Below are positions 8,453-17,900 of a stretch of 41,564 nt of DNA, one piece after another (positions within the stretch are counted from its first letter, which is position 1; each line of letters starts with the position of its first letter). The stretch spans positions 1 to 41,564 of the forward strand of contig JAFTKH010000027.1 in assembly GCA_017453365.1 (NCBI GenBank), given 5' to 3'. The stretch is from Clostridia bacterium. GTDB taxonomy: Bacteria; Bacillota; Clostridia; Oscillospirales; CAG-272. The translations under genes were made by a program, and so were the position numbers. The notes beneath the pieces were generated by a model that saw nothing but the letters and a program-made list of their open reading frames with translations, did not search any database and had not been told where the DNA came from.

Positions 8453-9727
8453 ATGATATTAACAAAAGAACAGCAAGCGATACTCGACGGCGAAAGAGGC
8501 GAAACGCTTGCGAAGGTTATGAAAACTATCGTGATGTACGGCGAGGCCTTCGAGGCTGAAAAGCTCGTACCCATCACCTCGGAGTACAATCACCTCGTAA
8601 CGTCCTTTGGTCTTAAGGTGATGTCACCCGTCTACGACCTTATGCAGAAGCTTCTCGATGCGGGTGTCGTATCGGGGCAGAAGTTCTCCGTAGACCCGCG
8701 TCCTCTCGACAAGAACGTTCCCGCGAATTTCTTACAGAATTTCGTTTTCAACAAGTTTATGTACACGAAGCAGGACTTCTACGAGGAGCAGCTTCGTAAG
8801 CTCGGGCTTCTGGACGACAAGGCCTTTAGCTGCACGTGCTATATGGATGAGCTCGGAAACAAGCCGAAGCGCGGCGACGTGCTTTCGTGGGCGGAGTCGA
8901 GCGCGGTCGTATATGCGAACTCCGTCCTCGGCGCAAGATGTAACAGAAACTCGGGAATTATAGACATAATGGGCTCTATTGTGGGATACGTTCCCTATTT
9001 TGGTCTTCTCACCGACGAGGGACGCCGCGCGAGCTGGGTTGTAAGAGTAAATACTACGAAGAAGCCCGAGGCACAGCTCCTCGGCTCTGCTATCGGTATG
9101 AAGGTTATGGAGGACGTTCCCTACGTTATCGGCCTCGACAAATGGATAGGAAGCGAGCTTAACGACAGTGCGTGCGCGTACCTTAAGGATTTTGGTGCCG
9201 CAACCGCTTCGAACGGCGCTGTAGGACTCTACCATATCGCAGGGCTCACTCCCGAGGCGGTAGAGCTTGGCGAAGAGCTTATAATCGAGGGCGCACGCGA
9301 GTACGTTATCGATGATGCCGAGCTCGAGAGAGTCAAGAAAAACTATCCCGTTATCTGGAAGAAGCCGGATGCAAAGCCGAAGCTCTGCTTCATCGGATGC
9401 CCTCACCTCTCGCTCGAGCAGCTCAAGGATTGGACCAACAGGATAGAGGCCTCCCTCTCAAAGAACGGAAAGAAGAAGGTTACCGTTCCCACAGTGCTCA
9501 CGGCGGCTCCCGGTGTACTCGAGGTGTTTGAAAAGACGGAGTATGCACCGAAGCTTAAGGCGGCGGGTGTTGTTACATCATACATTTGTCCGCTTATGTA
9601 TATGAACAATCCGCTTTGCAAGAAGATGCCCGTTATAACCTCGTCGAACAAGCTCCGTACCTACACGAGCGCGAGATACTACACGGACGAAGAAATACTC
9701 TCTGCTATAACAGGAGGTGAAAAATAA
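8453..9727 (+). CDS. AcnX-type dehydratase, large (catalytic) subunit
   Basis: The 424-aa protein matches the aconitase X catalytic domain (DUF521). It has SEYNHLVTSFG (res 43-53), the Cys-bearing ARCNRNSG (C163) and CFIGCPHLS (C312, C316), plus C379; some of these should hold the Fe-S cluster. Known AcnX enzymes dehydrate cis-3-hydroxy-L-proline (bacteria) or phosphomevalonate (archaea). The substrate here is open. The RBS AAAGGGAG precedes the ATG. The last base of its stop is the first base of the small-subunit ATG. Its position behind an ene-reductase suggests dehydration of a hydroxy-acid followed by reduction of the C=C or C=N product. Confidence 0.92.
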   Translation: MILTKEQQAILDGERGETLAKVMKTIVMYGEAFEAEKLVPITSEYNHLVTSFGLKVMSPVYDLMQKLLDAGVVSGQKFSVDPRPLDKNVPANFLQNFVFNKFMYTKQDFYEEQLRKLGLLDDKAFSCTCYMDELGNKPKRGDVLSWAESSAVVYANSVLGARCNRNSGIIDIMGSIVGYVPYFGLLTDEGRRASWVVRVNTTKKPEAQLLGSAIGMKVMEDVPYVIGLDKWIGSELNDSACAYLKDFGAATASNGAVGLYHIAGLTPEAVELGEELIIEGAREYVIDDAELERVKKNYPVIWKKPDAKPKLCFIGCPHLSLEQLKDWTNRIEASLSKNGKKKVTVPTVLTAAPGVLEVFEKTEYAPKLKAAGVVTSYICPLMYMNNPLCKKMPVITSSNKLRTYTSARYYTDEEILSAITGGEK

Positions 9728-10170
9728 TGAAGCAGTTTAAAGGAAGAGTTATCACCCCCGGCGAGGTAACGGCGGAGGCCGTAGTAACAACGCAGGGCTT
9801 CAACACCCTCGCATCGCTTCAAATGGCGTTGCAGTTCGGTGACAAGGAGGTTAAGTGTGGCGACCAGAATAATGCCGAGCTTCACGGAAAATCACTCCTC
9901 GGAAAGGCTCTTTGCCTGCCGCAGACCATCGGCTCGACGACGGGAGGTCTTGTGCTCTATTGCGCGTGCGCTATGGAGAAGAACCCTGCCTGTATGCTTT
10001 TCTCGGGTCACATTGACTCACTAGCGGCGGCAGGCGCAGTGCTCGCCGACGTATGGGTAGACGGTGTAACAATGCCCGTTATCGACTCACTCGGAGACGA
10101 GTTCTTAAATTACGTCAAGGACGGAATGAAGATAACCGTTTCAGCTGACGGGACGGTCAGTGTTGAATAA
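9727..10170 (+). CDS. AcnX-type dehydratase, small (swivel) subunit
   Basis: The 147-aa protein matches the AcnX swivelling domain (DUF126). It starts with the KGRVITPGEVTAEAVVT segment and has the typical LPQTIGSTTGG loop (res ~64-74), which carries active-site residues. In some lineages this is fused to the large subunit; here it is separate and translationally coupled (TAATG overlap, AGGAGG upstream). Together with 8453-9727 it should form the active enzyme. It is the last gene of the plus-strand run and is followed by a terminator at 10184. Confidence 0.92.
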   Translation: MKQFKGRVITPGEVTAEAVVTTQGFNTLASLQMALQFGDKEVKCGDQNNAELHGKSLLGKALCLPQTIGSTTGGLVLYCACAMEKNPACMLFSGHIDSLAAAGAVLADVWVDGVTMPVIDSLGDEFLNYVKDGMKITVSADGTVSVE

Positions 10171-10183
10171 TTTTCTTAACAGA

Positions 10184-10220
10184 AAGCGCACAGCAATTTC
10201 AACAGAAATGCTGTGCGCTT
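10184..10220. terminator. Bidirectional terminator between convergent genes
   Basis: A perfect 12-bp stem AAGCGCACAGCA / TGCTGTGCGCTT lies between the AcnX operon (plus) and the membrane-protein pair (minus). On the plus strand it runs into TTTTGTT. Confidence 0.85.
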
Positions 10221-10223
10221 TTG

Positions 10224-10937
10224 TTACTTGAGACGTCGCCATTTTATAAGGCTCGCGGCTATTAAGACCTGCGAGGGGAGGTAGAATATCCACGCCATAT
10301 TGAGTCCGGTGTGAGTAATCGAATATATAAAGCCGCTCTCTCCTACGTTAAAATAATCCGAAAGATTATCGAGCCCTATCGACAGGTCGCAGAGTGCAAA
10401 CAGGACAAGCCCTGCGGAAAAGAGGCGAAGCTCTCTGTCAAAAAGCGAGAACACAAGGTTCAGCACAAGCTCGGAATAGTATATAACGCTTATGACGGAG
10501 AGTGTGTCTGCCGAGTCACCGAGTATCATAAAGGGTAGCAGCGCCGCGAGCACTGTCACAGCTAGGCGTACGGCGGTGTGCACGAGGAAGAGCCTTCCCC
10601 GCTCTCTTATAAGTATATATAGAAAATACGAGAGCTGTGCAGCTATAAAAATTACGACCCCCTGTGCTTCACGCGCGGGATCTAAGACAACGAGGCAAAA
10701 ATCGGCGCCGAGAGTAAACGCTAGGGCGAGGTTGACGAGGTAAGAATACTTCTGCCTTTCAGTGAAGAAGGAAGCACACGAAAACGAGAACACAAGGATA
10801 ATCGAGAGATACGCGGGTATACCGAAATACTCCTGCGGTACAGTCTGTATTAAGACGTAGAGCACGAGCTCTAAAAGAAGGAAAAGCAAGAGCAACGATA
10901 TTATTGCCGCTTTACGTGTGGGTACGAAGCCTTTCAT
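10224..10937 (-). CDS. YhhN/TMEM86-like membrane protein (putative lysoplasmalogenase)
   Basis: The 237-aa protein is almost wholly hydrophobic, with about eight membrane segments. Asp-bearing segments TLGADFCLVVLDP (~75-87) and ALCDLSIGLDN (~182-192), and a C-terminal YLPSQVLIAAS, fit the YhhN/TMEM86 family, whose characterised members hydrolyse the vinyl-ether bond of lysoplasmalogens. The match is by pattern only, so the activity is inference. Its start lies within the upstream gene (26-bp overlap), with GGGAGG about 12 nt before the ATG, so the two are coupled. Confidence 0.65.
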   Translation of the reverse strand: MKGFVPTRKAAIISLLLLFLLLELVLYVLIQTVPQEYFGIPAYLSIILVFSFSCASFFTERQKYSYLVNLALAFTLGADFCLVVLDPAREAQGVVIFIAAQLSYFLYILIRERGRLFLVHTAVRLAVTVLAALLPFMILGDSADTLSVISVIYYSELVLNLVFSLFDRELRLFSAGLVLFALCDLSIGLDNLSDYFNVGESGFIYSITHTGLNMAWIFYLPSQVLIAASLIKWRRLK

Positions 10938-11745
10938 ATATCAGGCAACCTCCCTTCGCCGCGCATAAGACCGCAAAGAGAACGAGTGCGGCGGCTGCGG
11001 TAAAGCCAAGTACGTAAATCACAAGAAATACGGGATACGGAACGACGGTATATATCGAGCCGAGCACGGGGAGCGTGCACTCGAAATAAGGGCTTATAAA
11101 GAACATATTAAAGGTTTCGTCTATAGCGTTCGCGTTAAGTACCGCGTGCACCGCGAAATTCAGAGCAAGCGCCGCGAGAACGGAGACTGCGTAGAACGCC
11201 ACACCGCGAAGGAAGTATTTGAAGCCGAGCCTTTTCCTGTATCTGATGGCAAAAAAGACACCGAGTATCACCTGCGAGGAATGATGCACCATAGTCTGAA
11301 TATTTATACCTATAGTAGAAACAAAGACGTCAGAGGGATAAAGCATAACAGCAAGTCCTGCAAACAGCGAGAAGCTCGACATAAAAGCTATCGCACCGTC
11401 GCGCAGCTTTGAGTCAGGGAGAAAGGCTATAAACGGGAGAACGTACATAGGCGTTGAGCAAAATTGAAATGGGAAGGCGTACCACTGATAATCACTGGTG
11501 ACACTGCCGTTTTCGTATTCGAGAGTGAACACTGTCTGCTTATATATTTCAAGGACTACTATAGCTATCCAAGCTACAAGAACCATACGGCTGACTGCCG
11601 GCTCGGAGCTATTTTTCATAAGAGCGCACAGTACGGCAACCGCAGCTACCATAAGCAAAAAAGAGACGATATGGAAGATTCCGTAGGGCTCGGGCTTTAT
11701 CATTTCAGTTTCCAAAAAAACAAGAGTTCGCTCGAAAAAATTCAC
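10912..11745 (-). CDS. YwaF/TMEM164-like membrane protein
   Basis: The 277-aa protein has about seven membrane helices. FPFQFCSTPMYVLP (res 91-104, Cys96) and MVHHSSQ (152-158, His154/155) resemble the YwaF family and its eukaryotic relative TMEM164, a Cys-dependent acyltransferase that forms ether phospholipids. The equivalence of C96 and H154/H155 with the TMEM164 active site is inference. The start is GTG at 11745: a strong GGAGG sits about 8 nt ahead of it, while the next ATG (res 15) has no such site. It is first gene of a two-gene unit with the YhhN-like gene, under the promoter at 11780-11808. Confidence 0.75.
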   Translation of the reverse strand: MNFFERTLVFLETEMIKPEPYGIFHIVSFLLMVAAVAVLCALMKNSSEPAVSRMVLVAWIAIVVLEIYKQTVFTLEYENGSVTSDYQWYAFPFQFCSTPMYVLPFIAFLPDSKLRDGAIAFMSSFSLFAGLAVMLYPSDVFVSTIGINIQTMVHHSSQVILGVFFAIRYRKRLGFKYFLRGVAFYAVSVLAALALNFAVHAVLNANAIDETFNMFFISPYFECTLPVLGSIYTVVPYPVFLVIYVLGFTAAAALVLFAVLCAAKGGCLIYERLRTHT

Positions 11746-11779
11746 GTTTTTACATCCTCCTTTTTTACGTTTCTCCCAT

Positions 11780-11808
11780 ATTCTAGCATATTATACGGTG
11801 TATTACAA
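11780..11808 (-). promoter_or_regulatory. Promoter of the membrane-protein pair
   Basis: On the minus strand, TTGTAA (11808-11803), 17-bp spacer, extended -10 TGCTAGAAT (TAGAAT at 11785-11780), 35 bp before the GTG start. Confidence 0.75.
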
Positions 11809-11846
11809 CCGACTGATTGGGTTTTTAATTTTAATTAATATTCGAC

Positions 11847-11880
11847 AAAAAAGCCTGTCGGGAAATTCCCCGACAGGCTT
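11847..11880 (-). terminator. Terminator of the giant-protein operon
   Basis: The stem AAGCCTGTCGGG / CCCGACAGGCTT (11851-11862, 11869-11880) is followed on the minus strand by TTTTTTGTC. It sits just past the stop at 11886. Confidence 0.9.
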
Positions 11881-11885
11881 TTGGT

Positions 11886-14800
11886 TTATCTGTAGGTTAC
11901 GTCAACCGCAGGCGTTCCCTCAATATAAGGAGGAATAACTCCGCCGTCGGTATAGACGCCGGCCTCATAGCAGTAAGCATAGAGTGCCGCAAGCAGCTCG
12001 GAGAGACTCGGGTCCTCGGCTGCTGTTGAGGTTGCGTAATCTAAAAGCGAATACTCGCCCGAGATTGCAGCTCCGCTCTCTGCACTGCCCGTTATCGCAA
12101 CCGACGCGCTGTACCAAAGAGGCGCATCGGGAGACACCTCGATATAAGCAAGCTCTCCCACACGTCCGTTCGTAACGCTATAGGTTACGCCGGATACCGT
12201 AATCGTTCCCGTAAAATCGGAACGGAGATTGAAGCGGAAGGAGATATTACTCGAAAGATAGAGCTGAACTCCACAGAAGGCTGCGGAGATGTTTCCGAGC
12301 CTACCGAAATCAAGAACTGTGGGTATCTCGTTCATACCGCGAAGCTCCGACGAATATTTCTCACTCACAAGGAGCTCGGAGAAGCTCTCGGGGAGCTCGC
12401 AGCTTCTGTAGGCATAAGCCTTCGCCACGTAGGCCATAGCCGCCGCGGACAGCTTTCTAGCGAGCGGGTCGTTACCGTTGAGCAGCTCGTCAAAATAATC
12501 GATGGGCGAATACTCGAAGCGTGCGCTGTACTCGGCACTGTCAGAGCCCACGAAGCCTACGTGAAGGGTAATAGTTTCAAGGCTGTCAGATGCGGATATA
12601 CCGCCAAGAGACACTACGTAATACTCTGCTCCCTCAATGCTCGTGACCTCAAGCTCGGAGGGCAAGGACCTGCCGAGGTAGGTATCGACGTAGCGTAACG
12701 AGTCGTCCTTACGAATATAGAACTTTGCAACGAAGTCGAGAGAAAGCGCGAGGTTGAATTTCATCTCTACGCCGCTCGGAGCTATCGAATACTTATATCC
12801 GTCGGTGCCGGATGCCAAAACTACGTAGCCCATAGGACATACGACGGTACCGCAGTCGAGGTCTCTCGGGTCGCTTGTAAAGACGCTATCCGAAATATTG
12901 AAGGTCGCTATAACAGAGGGCGTGCCATCGGAGCGTGAGGATACGTCGAAGACCCTTTCCGTCTCAACCTTACATCCATCGAGGGTAAGGTCAAGGGTTG
13001 AGTCCCTGTTAAGCTTATCGGCCACGGAGGAGTAGACCTTAAACACCGAGAGCGCCGTAATTTTATCGCAGTCGGAAATATTAACGTCGATATCCGCCAG
13101 CTCACCGTCGGAGGAGTGAGTCATAAGAGGGCCTGCTACGGACACTTCGGTATTTGAAATATTGACCGCACTTGCACCCCCCAATTTCGAAAGGAGAAAC
13201 GCAGGAACGTTCACGTCATCGGTCCTACCGGTTATCGCGCTGCCGTCGGTACCGACCATATTAACAGCACCCTCTGCGACTGTAAATGCGGGGTAGCTGT
13301 CAAAGGACACCTCAACGTCAGAGAGGTTGAGTGTACCGCCATCGCGAATAGAAACGAAGCCTGTGGTAGAAACATTTATCCTACCGTTTCTCACGTTAAC
13401 CGTTCCGCCGACGATATCAAACGCGGCGATGCTATCCGCCATAGCCTTATTCTTCGTGAGCGTATTACCGCCGAGGTCGAGATTAAGAGTACCTACTACA
13501 ACGGCCGAGCTCTCGGACACAAGCTTCACGTCATCGTAGATGTATAAGTAGGAGCCGTCGGTAAAATTCGCAAGGTCTGCATCACTGAGCGTATTTTCAA
13601 AAATTGCGCTAGTAATACTCTGAAGCTCCATATCTGCGTATTCAACGATAACAGCAGGGCCTACGTCCTCGAGCACCAAATAAAAATTGGAATTTCCGGT
13701 TATTGTCGCATTCTCGGTGTAGGTCGTGCGTTCGGGGGTTGGAGACCAGCCCGCCTGAACTCTTTTAAAAACTCTGTTTCCGACGTTTTCAACGTTCTTT
13801 ATAACGTAGCTTTCATCCAATACGGATATATCGACGGTGACTCCGTCGGCGTAACCCGCATAGCCGTTCATATCTATGGCTATCGGTTCGTTTTCACTGT
13901 TATAAAACGTTGCTGTATAAAGGTAATTACACAGACTGTGAGGATATGCTCCGTCACCCGAGAAGCCCCATATAAGAAGGGGTGTCGAGCCCGGGGTGTT
14001 TGCGTGGCCTACGGGAGCGAGCGAGGTTTTCTCACCGAGGATAAGATACTGTCCGTCAAACTCGAGCGAGTTATAGTAGCTCACGCCGCAATTCGAGTTA
14101 AGACCCTCTATGGGAACCTCGGGATTATTGAACTTTGTACCCTTTTCGATATAGACATTAACATTGCTGTCAAACAAGCCCTCCCAAGAGAGGAAGGAGG
14201 AATTGAGCTCATTAAAGCTCGAGCCGTTTATAAAGGCAATGTCGAGATTAGCGTGAGTATCCTCAATATCTCTGAAATAGATAAAATTACCGCCGCCAAT
14301 GACGTTAAAGTTGGAGTTATCAAACACTATGCTCATAACGTAATCACGGTCTGGGTCGATAAGATACGACTGGAACATACCTATCTCTGCATTATAAGGG
14401 GGAGTTATGTTACAGCCAGTTCCCGCCGCACTGTAATTTATCACGGAGTTGCGGAATACAAAGCTTCTGAAGCTGTCTCCGTAGATGAGGTTACCCCAAG
14501 TAGATCTATCGTTAAGAACAACGTTTTCGATAACTGTTTCGGAGTTGGGCTGGGGCTTAAAAAACTGTGCGGAGACGTGCTCTACCGTACCGTTTTTCAC
14601 GGTGAGATAGGTAGGAGCATTTCCACCGTTGCTTCCGATGGTCAAGTTGCCCGCAGAGGTCAGGGTGTGACCGCCGAGGTCTATAACGACGGTCGCACCG
14701 TTCACAATCTGCACGTTCGTGGTGGATGGCAGGCTTAAATCACCGTAGGCAAGAAGATATGCGCCGTTCTGAATATCCGAAGCTTTTATATCGTTGGAAG

Positions 14801-14963
14801 AGGATTTAATCTTCGGAGAGTTCGGATTCTCGAGATATGCCTCCTCGCTCGCCCAGACGGCGTAGCCGCCTGCGGAGGTCGCGGCCTCCGCAGGAATGAA
14901 GAGGAGAGATACCGCTACCGATATTACGAGTATCGGCAAAAATATTTTAAGTAGCTTTTTCAT
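11886..14963 (-). CDS. Secreted beta-helix-like surface protein, 1025 aa
   Basis: A signal peptide (res 1-28, ending PAEAA) opens the protein. The body begins with the block GGYAVWASEEAYLENP and continues with short beta-strand turns (DLGGHTLTSAGN, TVKNGTVEH, DGGTLNLSDVEV) typical of right-handed parallel beta-helix proteins. The last ~290 residues hold two related modules (start ~734 and ~901) that also end the 2726- and 1692-aa proteins. No LPXTG, SLH, dockerin or choline-binding motif is seen, so the mode of attachment is unknown. It starts 18 bp after the 2726-aa gene with GGAGGG as RBS, so it is cotranscribed. Likely role: adhesion or glycan binding; no catalytic motif is recognised. Confidence 0.85.
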   Translation of the reverse strand: MKKLLKIFLPILVISVAVSLLFIPAEAATSAGGYAVWASEEAYLENPNSPKIKSSSNDIKASDIQNGAYLLAYGDLSLPSTTNVQIVNGATVVIDLGGHTLTSAGNLTIGSNGGNAPTYLTVKNGTVEHVSAQFFKPQPNSETVIENVVLNDRSTWGNLIYGDSFRSFVFRNSVINYSAAGTGCNITPPYNAEIGMFQSYLIDPDRDYVMSIVFDNSNFNVIGGGNFIYFRDIEDTHANLDIAFINGSSFNELNSSFLSWEGLFDSNVNVYIEKGTKFNNPEVPIEGLNSNCGVSYYNSLEFDGQYLILGEKTSLAPVGHANTPGSTPLLIWGFSGDGAYPHSLCNYLYTATFYNSENEPIAIDMNGYAGYADGVTVDISVLDESYVIKNVENVGNRVFKRVQAGWSPTPERTTYTENATITGNSNFYLVLEDVGPAVIVEYADMELQSITSAIFENTLSDADLANFTDGSYLYIYDDVKLVSESSAVVVGTLNLDLGGNTLTKNKAMADSIAAFDIVGGTVNVRNGRINVSTTGFVSIRDGGTLNLSDVEVSFDSYPAFTVAEGAVNMVGTDGSAITGRTDDVNVPAFLLSKLGGASAVNISNTEVSVAGPLMTHSSDGELADIDVNISDCDKITALSVFKVYSSVADKLNRDSTLDLTLDGCKVETERVFDVSSRSDGTPSVIATFNISDSVFTSDPRDLDCGTVVCPMGYVVLASGTDGYKYSIAPSGVEMKFNLALSLDFVAKFYIRKDDSLRYVDTYLGRSLPSELEVTSIEGAEYYVVSLGGISASDSLETITLHVGFVGSDSAEYSARFEYSPIDYFDELLNGNDPLARKLSAAAMAYVAKAYAYRSCELPESFSELLVSEKYSSELRGMNEIPTVLDFGRLGNISAAFCGVQLYLSSNISFRFNLRSDFTGTITVSGVTYSVTNGRVGELAYIEVSPDAPLWYSASVAITGSAESGAAISGEYSLLDYATSTAAEDPSLSELLAALYAYCYEAGVYTDGGVIPPYIEGTPAVDVTYR

Positions 14964-14981
14964 TTTTCTATCCCTCCTTCT

Positions 14982-17900
14982 TTAGTCGTTGGTGTTTTCA
15001 TAAACGTCTGCGTAATAGCAGTAGCTGTACAGTGCCGAAACGAGTGCACGCTCCGTTTCGGTGAGGTTACCGTTTTCGGCGGTTGCATAGGCGTAGCTCG
15101 CGAGGCTGTAGGTAGCCGGCGTGCCGTCTACGCTTATTTCTATAACACTGTCGTACATAGTGTGCGCGGGGAGAGCCAGCTCGACGTAATCGTGGCCTGC
15201 CGCGACGCCGCCTATTACCTCATAGGTAACGCCCGCTATCACAAGCGTGCCGGAATACGTGCTCTTAAGGTTAAAGCGCATCTTCATATCCGCTCCGAGG
15301 TTGAGCTGAACACCGCTGATAGCTCCCTCTGCAGGAGTCATATCGGTATCATCGGCAAGAGCCTCCCACAGCTCGGGAAGGTTAACTATATAGAGCTCGC
15401 TCGCTCTGAGTGCTGTAAGGTCATCACTCGAGCGGTTAGCATACGCGTATGCCGCCGCAATATACTCCGTTGCGGAGACCGCGAGCTGCTTTACTCTCCA
15501 GTTAAGGTCACTGTCGAGAACACTCGAAACGTAATCAAGAACACTGTATGCGGTATCTGCCACGTGAGTGTAGCCATCCTTCGTAAACGTCAGAGTATAC
15601 TCTATAAGCTCTGCCGCCTCCGCAGGAGAAACTACCGCAAAGGTTATTACGTAATGCTCACCGTAGGGGAAGATGTTTATCTTCTCGGTAAGCTCGGATA
15701 CTGTGTAGACAGTGTTTCCAATCTTTATTTCACTGATGTTTGTATTTACGGGGATATAGAACCTAACAGTGAAGTCAGACGAGAGAACAAGATTGTTGCG
15801 AATCGTCGTATCAAGCTTCGTCACGTGATAGAGATACTCGAGGTTATCATCAGTGAGCAGCATAAGCTTCTCACCCTTCGCATACCCGACACCGCTGTAT
15901 GAGGGAGCAGATACGAGGTATGTCTCGGACAGCGTGACGTTAACGGGAAAGTCAATAGCGCCGTCCACGGTTACAAGCTCACCTCTTATATACGAGTTCG
16001 AAACCGTTATCGCGAGGCTGTTCTCCGCCGTCGGGAAGGTCAGGTCGTCATTACCGCCGCGAATTACGTCGATTACGTACACGGCGTTTATTCTACAGTT
16101 GCTTACCGTATACTCAAAATCGGTCGAGCTGTTAACGGAAAGCGAGAGCAGCTTATTCGCAGAGTCTACGGTAACCCTATCGAGCGAAAGAGACTTATAA
16201 ACACCGAGAGGCGAGTTCATATTTATAACACTGCCCGTGCCGTCGTAATCTACAGCCGTATCGGCGATTTTAAGCGAGCCCGAGAGGAGCGTTATCATAT
16301 CGGGAGCCCCCGTGAAGGTTATCTTAAGCCTCTCGAGGGTGAGCAGTCCGTCTGCTCCGAGGTCACCCGAGAAGAGTGCTACATCAGAGGTGGAGCTCAT
16401 CTCACCGTTTTTCACGGTGTATATCCTGTCACCGTCACCGGAGAGGTCGAACGTGCCATCAAAATATAGCTTATGTCCGCCGAGGTCGAAGGTAAGTCCG
16501 TTTGCAAGGCTCGAGATTACCGTGCCCCTGTCGGCAAGAAGTCTTACGTCAGCGGCGAGTATCAAGACCGAGCCCTCGCGGAGTGCAAGGAGCTCCTCCG
16601 GAGTTATTACCGCCTCGGTGATGCCGTCTGCGTTCTTCACAGGAACGGCAAAGATGATATCGAAATCGCGAAGCTCTACGTACCACGCGATATCATCAAC
16701 GGGACGCGTCATAAGAAGCTGTACCAGGTCAGAGACACCGGTATATTTACCGTAAAGCTCTGCACTCTCGGGAGACTCGGTCTCGCCCGCTTCTACTATC
16801 TTCACGTATGCCTTATCGAAAACGTCGAAATAGGCGTCTTCGTTATAATCGTAGGCCTCGGGCGTCATATCAAAGAGGAGTCCCTCGCTTAAAGAACAGC
16901 CCTCCTCAATATAGAGAGTTAAAGAATCTACGGTACCCTTCGCCTCGTACAATCCAAGAAGGAGCGAGCCTGCGGCCGCGCTTATGGACGAGTCCTTATC
17001 AAGACGTATCTCTGCGGTAGCCGTCCAACCGTTCCAGGCCTGATGATATCCGAAGATACCTGCTACCTTATTGCCGTTCGGAGTTCCTATAGCTGCAGAG
17101 GTAAGGATTACATCGGTGTTTACGAAGGATACTATCTGCGTATCCTTATTCGTACCAAGGGAGAACGGAACATTCGAGCCGAGGGTCACGGTCGAGTCGG
17201 TGAAATACATATCCGCGCCCGAGCCGTAGCCGAAGGAGTTCGATGCACTGACATCCACGTTGACAATGCGAAGCGTAGCGCCCTCCTGGAACTGCGACTG
17301 GTGAGAAGAGAGATTCCAAGCACCGTTCTTCACGGTAAGCGAGCAGTTATACCACGTTCCGTAAGCGCCGAGCTTCATCGTCGATTTATTGGTAAGCGTG
17401 TAACCGTTAAGCTCAATAACTATATCCTGTCCCGAGGTGCCGAGATTAATCGAGGTATTGCTGTCTACGGGATAAGACGTGAAGCCGACGTCGGTATAAA
17501 GAACGATGTAGCAGTCACCGAGGGTGTTGATAAACTCGGCACGAATGAGCTTCGCCTCCTCGTCGTCATAGCCGTCGGTGTAGTTGGTAGCGATGGCGGG
17601 AGCGCCTGCCTTATATGCATCCTCGCTCTCGTATACCGCCCACTGAATAAGTCCGACGGTGTGCCACTCTCCGCTCTTTGCTACAAGCACCCAGCCTAAA
17701 GCCTCGTCGGCAGTGCCCTTCTTCACTACGAGAACGGTAGCACCTACCGCCGCGGCATCGGTCTTCTCAACGAAGCCCTCCGAGCCTACGGGGCGTGTCA
17801 GGTAATTAAAGTTTGGCGCTGCGTTCGCAGTGAAGCTGAAATTCTCCTCAAAGTAGAGGGCGGGTAAAGTACCCTCGGGGAGTGCGGCATCGGCAACAAT

